NCBI GenBank assembly: GCA_017556125.1
Contig: JAFZCW010000047.1
Location: 1 to 36,450 of the forward strand
Source of the DNA: Clostridia bacterium
GTDB lineage: Bacteria; Bacillota_A; Clostridia; Christensenellales; CAG-138
Length of the DNA stretch: 36,450 nucleotides
Reading direction: 5' to 3'
Below, piece after piece: positions 31,822 through 36,450 of the stretch; within the stretch, counting starts at the first letter, position 1; every line of letters begins with the position of its first letter. Position numbers and translations under genes: made by a program. The notes below the pieces were generated by a model that did not search any database, had not been told where the DNA came from, and saw only the letters and a program-made list of their open reading frames with translations.

Positions 31822-33525
31822 ATGAGAAATAAATCAGCTGATTCCAATCAATCATCCGGATCCTCCCCTTCCTTTGACGAGGAGTTCGATCTGCTGCCTT
31901 CCCGCAGAAAAACGGGAACCTCCAAAAAAGCCATTGTGATCGTATGTGTATGCATTGCCGCAGTCCTGCTTGCGATGGCTGCCTATTTTATCGCGGAGCA
32001 GAAGCGCATTTCAGAGGAAAAAGCCGCGATCGCGCTTGCCGAAGCGGAGGAACTGAGGCGTCAGGAAGAGGAACGCCGCGTCCGTTACGAAACGATCATG
32101 AGCGGAAAAACCGTTCCGGAAGGCGTTACGATCAGCGGGAAAGACCTGAGCGGTCTTTCGGAATCGGAAGCCATGTCCGCCCTGCGTCCGGTCATCGAGG
32201 CATATACGCCCGGCATCCAGGTCAATGCGGTCTTTGAGGGAACGTCCTCCCCGATCGACCTGTCGAAGGTCGCCTACACCAATGACGCGGCAGCGCTGAT
32301 CAAACAGGCGATCAAGGAACCGCAGTCCGATTCCATCGATGCCGCGCTCGCCGCTGCCGACAAAATCGCCGCCGAAGGAAGAAGCTATGAAATCACCTTC
32401 ACACCGACGGAAGCATCCGTCCGGAGCATTGTTTCTTCGCTTGCAGGGCAGATCAATCATGCGGGCTCCGGCATCACCATCACCGATATTGACAGGGAAG
32501 CCCACACGATCGAAACCTCCGGTTCCACGAGGCAGGTCACCGTACGTGAGGACGAGCTGTACGGCATGATCCTCAACGCCATCACGGCCAAAACGAGCCA
32601 GAGCATCCAGATTCCCTGCAACATCAAGGAAACCGCTTCCGCGGAATACATCTCCGTACAGTTCGACACCAGTTTCAAGGGCAGTTCCAGCAGCCGTGTT
32701 TTCAATATCCAGAAGGGCGCAGATCTGATCAACGGAACAAAACTCGCTCCCGGGGAAACGTTCTCCACAAACGACACGCTCGGCGTCAGAACGCTCTCAA
32801 GAGGCTGGAAGGAAGCGAACGCGTACGTATCTGGAACGACTGAGATCCAGGCCGGCGGCGGCGTCTGCCAGCTTTCCTCAACGCTTTACAACACTGCTGT
32901 CATGGCTGATCTCAAAATCGTTTCCCGGAGAAACCACTCCATGCCGGTGTCTTACATCGACAAGGGGCTTGACGCGACGATCAACTCCATCGGGAACATG
33001 ATCGATTTCATGTTCAGCAACAATACCGACAACGATATCGTGATCTTCAGCTGGACGGAAGGCAAGAACGTATATTTCAAGATCTACCGCACGGAATTCG
33101 ATACGGACGAATATGACGAGATCCGCCTGACCGCGGAAAAGATCGAGACGCTTTATCCGGACGGCGAAATGGAGGTCACGTTGGACCCGACGCTGGAACC
33201 GGGAACCGAAGTGATCGACGTCGCCACGCAGAACGGCGCCATCTACCAGTCCTACAAGCAGTACTATAAAGACGGCAAGCTTGTCCGCACGGAAAAGCTG
33301 GCGCTCTCCACCTACAAGGCATTCAATGGTTCCAAGCGTGTCGGACCGGATCCCGTATACATCGATCCCGGCACAGGCGAAGTGGTCAATACCCCGGATC
33401 CGACCGTACCGGTTATCACCGACAATCCGCCGGATATCACCCCGGAGCCGGTCTACATCGACCCGGATCCGACGGACGACCCGTCAGATGGCGTTATCAC
33501 ATATACGGAAAATCCCGAACCGTAA
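31822..33525 (+). CDS. VanW-family exported or membrane-anchored protein
   Basis: About 567 residues with a short cytoplasmic head, one membrane helix (about 35-60, AIVIVCVCIAAVLLAMAAYF), a charged helix, and a peptidoglycan-binding-4-like region. The VanW domain follows (SRVFNIQKGADLINGT; GGGVCQLSSTLYNTAV; RRNHSMPVSYI), then a G5-like segment (EVIDVATQNGAIYQSYKQYY) and a Pro/Asp-rich tail with two PVYIDP copies. The start is uncertain: ATG codons at 31807 and 31822 are both possible; the latter has a weak GGTG before it. VanW domains occur in cell-wall proteins of Firmicutes, but the function is unknown, and this is not by itself evidence of vancomycin resistance. Confidence 0.85.
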   Translation: MRNKSADSNQSSGSSPSFDEEFDLLPSRRKTGTSKKAIVIVCVCIAAVLLAMAAYFIAEQKRISEEKAAIALAEAEELRRQEEERRVRYETIMSGKTVPEGVTISGKDLSGLSESEAMSALRPVIEAYTPGIQVNAVFEGTSSPIDLSKVAYTNDAAALIKQAIKEPQSDSIDAALAAADKIAAEGRSYEITFTPTEASVRSIVSSLAGQINHAGSGITITDIDREAHTIETSGSTRQVTVREDELYGMILNAITAKTSQSIQIPCNIKETASAEYISVQFDTSFKGSSSSRVFNIQKGADLINGTKLAPGETFSTNDTLGVRTLSRGWKEANAYVSGTTEIQAGGGVCQLSSTLYNTAVMADLKIVSRRNHSMPVSYIDKGLDATINSIGNMIDFMFSNNTDNDIVIFSWTEGKNVYFKIYRTEFDTDEYDEIRLTAEKIETLYPDGEMEVTLDPTLEPGTEVIDVATQNGAIYQSYKQYYKDGKLVRTEKLALSTYKAFNGSKRVGPDPVYIDPGTGEVVNTPDPTVPVITDNPPDITPEPVYIDPDPTDDPSDGVITYTENPEP

Positions 33526-33541
33526 ATAACATATGAAAGAA

Positions 33542-33567
33542 ATAGCCGACCTTTACGGGTCGGCTAT
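33542..33567. terminator. Bidirectional terminator after the vanW-like gene and the Cys-rich gene
   Basis: ATAGCCGACC and GGTCGGCTAT form a 10-bp stem with a 6-base loop. The minus-strand tail TTTCTTTC and plus-strand tail ATTCATTC are both moderate, so it likely serves the two convergent genes on either side. Confidence 0.75.
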
Positions 33568-33569
33568 AT

Positions 33570-33770
33570 TCATTCGTCCGCGTTTTCGTTTCCATCCGCT
33601 TGGGTCCTAAGCAAAAACAGCTGTTTCAATTCTTCAACGCTTTTTACGGAAGTCCTGTTTCCCATACAGGCGGAACAGGTGTTGAAACAGTTCGGACAGA
33701 CACACATGCTCTCAACGCCTTTTTCGCTCTGGACCATATACTCGCCGCAAACCTGACAGCTGCACCTCAT
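33570..33770 (-). CDS. 66-residue cysteine-rich (zinc-ribbon-like) protein coupled to yqeB
   Basis: A small soluble protein with eight cysteines in its first 35 residues: C3, C5, C8 (CSCQVCG) and C23, C25, C28, C32, C35 (MCVCPNCFNTCSAC). A helical segment (SVEELKQLFLL) and an acidic tail follow. The pattern suggests two metal sites (zinc or Fe-S). The ATG overlaps the yqeB stop by 4 bases, so it is translationally coupled and likely works with yqeB. I do not recognise a named family. Confidence 0.72.
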   Translation of the reverse strand: MRCSCQVCGEYMVQSEKGVESMCVCPNCFNTCSACMGNRTSVKSVEELKQLFLLRTQADGNENADE

Positions 33771-34558
33771 CTTTTAAACTCCGACAGATGGAGAAGCGCG
33801 ACAACAACCGACGCGCCCATACATAATGCCTTATCCGAGATCGTATAGCAGTTTACGACAGCGCCCCTCGGATCGACATCCCCGCTTTTCATTCCTTCAT
33901 ATACTGCCGTTCCCGTAGGCAGGATTCCCCTGAGTACGCCTGCGATGGAAGCGGTCAGCGGCACTCCGTCGACATAAGCGCAGATATCACCCGCGTTCAC
34001 CAGATCTCCGATCTGCTTGACCTGCTGAAACGTTCCGGAAGCCGGCGCCCGCAGAATGCGTTCGATGGAAAAACCGGCGATCACGCCCGGAATTCCCGTG
34101 TTCGGTTTGGCGGAGCCTTCATAGTAGATCCTTCCCATCGTATGACCCCGCATCGTTTCGATTACAGCGTGACAGTCAACGCCTGCGCAGAATCCGGGAC
34201 CGAGCGCGATCACGACAGGCGCGTCATGGATCGTCGTACCCAGGTTTTCCTTTCCGAGTATCGCGTCAACAACGGCGTCCGCATGATACTCGCCGTTGCA
34301 GGCAGCCTCAGGATCCACAATAACAGGGATCATGCCTTCTTCAAAAACATGCTCCGCCTCTGAAACGCGGTCAATCCGCACGGCTGTTACGCCTTCAACC
34401 GTCGTCCTTCCGTTTACGATCGCTTCGGAAAAACAGACGGTACGCCGGATCGACGTCGGTTTTTCCACGTCGGTCATCAGCACGCGGAATCCGGCCTGAT
34501 GCAGCTGAAACGCAACGCCGGACGCGATATCACCGGCACCTTTTACAAGTATCTTCAT
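33767..34558 (-). CDS. yqeB: EF2563/YqeB family protein of the selenium-dependent molybdenum hydroxylase system
   Basis: A 263-residue protein with an N-terminal nucleotide-binding-like start (MKILVKGAGDIASGVAFQL, then FRVLMTDVEKPTSIRRTVCF). Later come ADAVVDAILGKENLGT, ALGPGFCAGVDCHAVIET, and a biotinyl-like domain (ILRAPASGTFQQVKQIGDLV; DICAYVDG). This matches the EF2563 family described with selenium-dependent molybdenum hydroxylases. The ATG at 34558 is chosen for family fit; it lies within the last 29 bases of yqeC, in another frame. No hydroxylase, selD or molybdopterin gene is in the window. Confidence 0.87.
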   Translation of the reverse strand: MKILVKGAGDIASGVAFQLHQAGFRVLMTDVEKPTSIRRTVCFSEAIVNGRTTVEGVTAVRIDRVSEAEHVFEEGMIPVIVDPEAACNGEYHADAVVDAILGKENLGTTIHDAPVVIALGPGFCAGVDCHAVIETMRGHTMGRIYYEGSAKPNTGIPGVIAGFSIERILRAPASGTFQQVKQIGDLVNAGDICAYVDGVPLTASIAGVLRGILPTGTAVYEGMKSGDVDPRGAVVNCYTISDKALCMGASVVVALLHLSEFKR

Positions 34559-35282
34559 GATAGAATCTTTCCTTCCAAACAGAGGACACAGCGCAGGAAT
34601 CCACGACGCTGCCGTCCAGAGATCGAATGATATCCATGCCGAGCCGCACCAGTTCATCCGTATCGGCTTTGTTCAGGATGACGGAGTATTTCATGGCGGG
34701 CAGAACGTTCTTCCGCAAAGCTTCCGGAGACTCCGCCAGGATCTTATAGTACGCGGGTCCGATCCTGTCTTCAGCGCCGATCCGCAGATCGCCATGCGCC
34801 AGTTCGTAACGGAACAGACACTCCTCCGCCCTCTTTCCGCACGCGTCCAGACCCATTACCGCGATCACATGGGCATTACATTCAGGGATGACCGGCTCAT
34901 GGGATGCTGGCAGTTTCAGCGGCAGTTTTTTGGCTCCGTCCGCCTCGATCAGAAGATAATCGCAGTACCTTCCGATCAGCGCAAAATCCGAATCCGGGAG
35001 CGAGATTTTTCCGTCGTCAGCGGGTTTGCCGATGCATACGGTCCGCCCGTTATCCAATAGCGCGGACACCGCATCGGCGTCAAAATCATCCAGTACAGGC
35101 ATATTATCCGGCCGGAACATGTGCGTAGAAGTCGTAATAATGATCCTTCCACCGCGGGCAGACAGTTCTTCCGCGAACCGGAACAGAAGAGACGTCTTTC
35201 CCCCGCCGCCGACAAAGGAAACCACACCCTTTTCAGGAAGTATACAGTCCGTTATGTTTTTTTCGGCCAGAACAGGCATCAT
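34530..35282 (-). CDS. yqeC: YqeC family putative selenium-cofactor biosynthesis NTPase
   Basis: A 250-residue protein with a P-loop near the N-terminus (GVVSFVGGGGKTSLLFRFAE), a Thr-Ser-Thr block (IIITTSTHMF), YLLIEADGAKKLPLK, and VILNKADTDE, as in the YqeC family paired with YqeB. The system is proposed to make a labile selenium cofactor for molybdenum hydroxylases. AAGGAG lies 5 bases before the ATG at 35282. It is the first gene of yqeC-yqeB-Cys-rich ORF, with a near-consensus promoter. Confidence 0.87.
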   Translation of the reverse strand: MMPVLAEKNITDCILPEKGVVSFVGGGGKTSLLFRFAEELSARGGRIIITTSTHMFRPDNMPVLDDFDADAVSALLDNGRTVCIGKPADDGKISLPDSDFALIGRYCDYLLIEADGAKKLPLKLPASHEPVIPECNAHVIAVMGLDACGKRAEECLFRYELAHGDLRIGAEDRIGPAYYKILAESPEALRKNVLPAMKYSVILNKADTDELVRLGMDIIRSLDGSVVDSCAVSSVWKERFYHEDTCKRCR

Positions 35283-35298
35283 TCGTTCTCCTTAAGCG

Positions 35299-35327
35299 AG
35301 AATAGCACTCGCCTCCCTTAATGTCAA
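35299..35327 (-). promoter_or_regulatory. Promoter of yqeC with inverted repeat over the -10 box
   Basis: Minus-strand TTGACA (35322-35327, perfect) and TATTCT (35299-35304), spacer 17. GCGAG and CTCGC flank TGCTATT, placing a 5-bp inverted repeat right on the -10 region, a possible operator. The leader is about 20 bases, ending in the yqeC ribosome site. Confidence 0.8.
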
Positions 35328-35354
35328 TCTGGCGGCTGGGAGTCTCCGCCAACG
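35328..35354 (-). promoter_or_regulatory. GC-rich inverted repeat upstream of the yqeC promoter
   Basis: TGGCGG and CCGCCA (6 bp arms, 10 bases between) lie a few bases upstream of the yqeC -35 box. It may be a binding site for a regulator or a remnant hairpin; no T-run follows. Confidence 0.35.
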
Positions 35355-35363
35355 TCCGGATAT

Positions 35364-35396
35364 AAAAAGATATGCACTTGATCCCAAATGCATATC
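35364..35396 (-). terminator. Terminator of the XRE-desulfoferrodoxin gene
   Basis: A 12-bp stem (GATATGCATTTG with CAAGTGCATATC, one G-U pair, 4-base loop) is followed on the minus strand by TTTTTAT. It lies 26 bases after the stop codon. Confidence 0.9.
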
Positions 35397-35421
35397 CGTT
35401 CGCTCTTCGTTATCAGTCCCG

Positions 35422-36015
35422 TCACCGTTTTACGGCTTCCGTTCGGAACAGACCGTGATGATTGCAGTAAGCGTAGATCCATTTCACCCTTCCTCTTTTG
35501 AACCTCGCCTCCGGGGCTCCTTCCGGATACAGTTTGATGAGCTGGATCCCGTTGTCACAAACGGCCGCCAGAAAAGAGATGGAATGCTGTTTTGTCATCG
35601 GATGCGGTATCTCCACAAAGAATTCATCCGCGTCAGCGGTCACTCTGATCTCGTGTTCCGGATCCGCGTCCTCAATCTGAAGCGGCGGAAGCGTGATTCC
35701 GCAGCAGCTGATGAGCGCTCTCCCGGTTGAATGGATCACATTCCCGCATACCGGGCATACATAAAAATGAGTCCGGAGCATATTGGCAGACCTGTTATCG
35801 TTCCGGATCCCCTCGCCGTTGAACAGTTCCATAACGGTGATGCCGAGTGCGGAGGCAAGAGGTTCCAGCAGCATGATATCCGGAAGTCCTTTCCCCGTCT
35901 CCCATTTGCTGACCGTTTTCGCGCTGACATACAGTTTTGACGCAAGTTCCTCCTGCGTCATATTCCGGTCTTCGCGCAGTCTCCGGATGGCATTTCCCGT
36001 CACATACCGGTCCAT
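35422..36015 (-). CDS. XRE-type transcription regulator fused to a desulfoferrodoxin-like domain
   Basis: A 197-residue fusion. Residues 5-65 are an XRE/Cro helix-turn-helix (IRRLREDRNMTQEELASKLY, then VSAKTVSKWETGKGLPD). Residues 84-110 match the desulforedoxin knuckle with C87-x2-C90 and C104-C105. Residues 115-192 match the superoxide reductase core with H121, H138 (PHPM), H144, and C184/H187 in YCNHHGLF, the expected four-His one-Cys iron site. The Glu-Lys before the first His in active enzymes (EKH) is Pro119-Glu120 here. AAGGAG lies 8 bases before the ATG. A superoxide- or redox-sensing repressor is the likeliest reading; its targets are unknown. Confidence 0.88.
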   Translation of the reverse strand: MDRYVTGNAIRRLREDRNMTQEELASKLYVSAKTVSKWETGKGLPDIMLLEPLASALGITVMELFNGEGIRNDNRSANMLRTHFYVCPVCGNVIHSTGRALISCCGITLPPLQIEDADPEHEIRVTADADEFFVEIPHPMTKQHSISFLAAVCDNGIQLIKLYPEGAPEARFKRGRVKWIYAYCNHHGLFRTEAVKR

Positions 36016-36041
36016 TTCTCTCAGCTCCTTTATGCTTCATC

Positions 36042-36054
36042 TGAATCAGATTCA
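36042..36054 (-). promoter_or_regulatory. Palindromic operator candidate at the XRE gene start site
   Basis: TGAATCTGATTCA is a perfect 13-base palindrome, and the overlapping ATCTGATTCAGAT is a second one. They sit immediately downstream of the -10 box, where RNA synthesis should start. This suits autorepression by the XRE protein. Confidence 0.6.
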
Positions 36055-36083
36055 TCATACCCGCTATCCGGTCTTGGAATCAA
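36054..36083 (-). promoter_or_regulatory. Promoter of the XRE-desulfoferrodoxin gene
   Basis: Minus-strand TTGATT (36078-36083) and TATGAT (36054-36059), spacer 18. The remaining gap up to the tRNA terminator (36084-36123) shows no other feature. Confidence 0.65.
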
Positions 36084-36123
36084 TCTACGCTGCATAGAGT
36101 AAACGGGTTTCAAACTTGATACA

Positions 36124-36159
36124 AAAGAAAAATGCAGAACCTGAACGATTCTGCATTTT
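36124..36159 (-). terminator. Terminator of the tRNA cluster
   Basis: An 11-bp stem AAAATGCAGAA/TTCTGCATTTT with a 9-base loop, followed on the minus strand by TTCTTTTG. It lies 5 bases after the tRNA-Lys CCA end. Confidence 0.88.
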
Positions 36160-36164
36160 CCGGA

Positions 36165-36240
36165 TGGTGCACCCTCAGGGGCTCGAACCCTGGACACCCT
36201 GATTAAGAGTCAGGTGCTCTACCAACTGAGCTAAGGGTGC
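36165..36240 (-). tRNA. tRNA-Lys(CTT)
   Basis: A complete cloverleaf with acceptor GCACCCT/AGGGTGC, D-arm AGCTCAGTTGGTAGAGC, anticodon stem CCTGA/TCAGG with loop CTCTTAA (anticodon CTT), T-arm GGTTCGAGCC, discriminator A, and an encoded CCA end. Its 5' end directly touches the CCA of the next tRNA. Confidence 0.96.
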
Positions 36241-36314
36241 TGGAGCAGGTAACGGGACTCGAACCCGTGACCTCAGCTTGGAAGGCTAATGTGTTACCAC
36301 TACACTATACCTGC
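36241..36314 (-). tRNA. tRNA-Gly(TCC)
   Basis: Acceptor GCAGGTA with TACCTGC, D-arm with AGTGGTAAC, anticodon loop CTTCCAA (anticodon TCC), T-arm GGGTTCGAGTCCC, discriminator T, and an encoded CCA. There is no spacer to tRNA-Lys and only 5 bases to the next tRNA. Confidence 0.96.
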
Positions 36315-36319
36315 ATATC

Positions 36320-36395
36320 TGGAGCGGGAAACGGGGCTCGAACCCGCCACCTCAGCCTTGGCAAGGCTGCGCTCTACCAAATGAGCTATTCCCGC
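36320..36395 (-). tRNA. tRNA-Gly(GCC)
   Basis: Acceptor GCGGGAA/TTCCCGC, D-arm AGCTCATTTGGTAGAGC, anticodon stem CAGCC/GGCTG with loop TTGCCAA (anticodon GCC), T-arm GGGTTCGAGCCCC, discriminator T, and an encoded CCA. The 29-base gap to the next tRNA holds a small hairpin. Confidence 0.96.
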
Positions 36396-36397
36396 AA

Positions 36398-36415
36398 GCT
36401 GCATATACATGCAGC
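36398..36415 (-). promoter_or_regulatory. Short hairpin between two tRNA genes
   Basis: GCTGCAT and ATGCAGC form a 7-bp stem with a 4-base loop on the minus strand. No T-run follows, so it is more likely an RNA-processing spacer than a terminator. Confidence 0.4.
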
Positions 36416-36424
36416 ATTGAATTC

Positions 36425-36450
36425 TGGTACCCCCTCAGGGATTCGAACCC
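36425..36450 (-). tRNA. Partial tRNA (3' end only), isotype undetermined
   Basis: The T-arm start (GGGTTCGAATCCC), acceptor 3' strand AGGGGGT, discriminator A and CCA end are present; the rest lies beyond the right edge. The anticodon is not visible, so the isotype cannot be called. Confidence 0.85.

Noticed and set aside
31822..33525. Vancomycin resistance gene
   Set aside because: Only the VanW domain is present, with no vanHAX-type ligase or dehydrogenase; this domain is common in cell-surface proteins.
35283..35421. A molybdenum-cofactor riboswitch ahead of yqeC
   Set aside because: The mapped promoter leaves a leader of about 20 bases; the remaining structures are the upstream terminator and a short inverted repeat.
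1..36450. CRISPR arrays, insertion sequences or phage genes
   Set aside because: No regularly spaced direct repeats, transposase or integrase motifs, or phage structural genes were found on either strand, despite the tRNA cluster that could serve as an integration site.

Overview
The window looks like chromosomal DNA from a moderately GC-rich anaerobic Firmicute, most likely class Clostridia. The signs are a PolC-type polymerase gene, IreB and DUF1292 proteins, HemZ, TmcAL, a VanW-family exported protein, a pta-ackA pair, strong AAGGAGG-type ribosome sites on many (not all) genes, and TTGACA/TATAAT-type promoters. Family-level placement is not possible by eye. I see no mobile element, phage, CRISPR array or rRNA. 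Only tmcAL, alr and the vanW-like gene lie on the plus strand; everything else is on the minus strand. No gene-free stretch exceeds 300 bases.

Reading in the direction of minus-strand transcription (right to left): a tRNA cluster (one partial tRNA, Gly-GCC, Gly-TCC, Lys-CTT) ends in a terminator. Next is a gene joining an XRE repressor domain to a desulfoferrodoxin-like domain, then yqeC-yqeB with a coupled 66-residue Cys-rich protein. A plus-strand vanW-like gene follows, then recX-nnr, plus-strand alr, rsmD-coaD-coiled-coil gene, plus-strand tmcAL, and pta-ackA. Then comes a long housekeeping stretch: recJ-apt-relA-dtd-MBL hydrolase-hemZ, hisS-aspS-rseC-trxA-cysteine desulfurase, yajC, ireB-ruvX-DUF1292, rpsB-tsf, and pyrH-frr-(71-aa ORF)-uppS-cdsA-dxr-rseP-ispG-polC. 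The last is a tightly packed operon covering translation recycling, isoprenoid and phospholipid synthesis, membrane proteolysis and replication.

Most of the content is conserved core genome. The parts most worth a second look are: (1) the XRE-desulfoferrodoxin fusion, which keeps the iron ligands but lacks the Glu-Lys pair before the first His, with palindromes at its own promoter; (2) UppS, whose universally conserved catalytic Asp is Tyr, preceded by a perfect 9-bp hairpin and no ribosome site; (3) the yqeC-yqeB-66-aa Cys-rich cassette; (4) strong terminator-like hairpins directly in front of recJ and relA; and (5) a hisS leader that can form two mutually exclusive helices around the start codon. 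Two other enzymes (Dxr, RsmD) carry substitutions in normally conserved active-site motifs.
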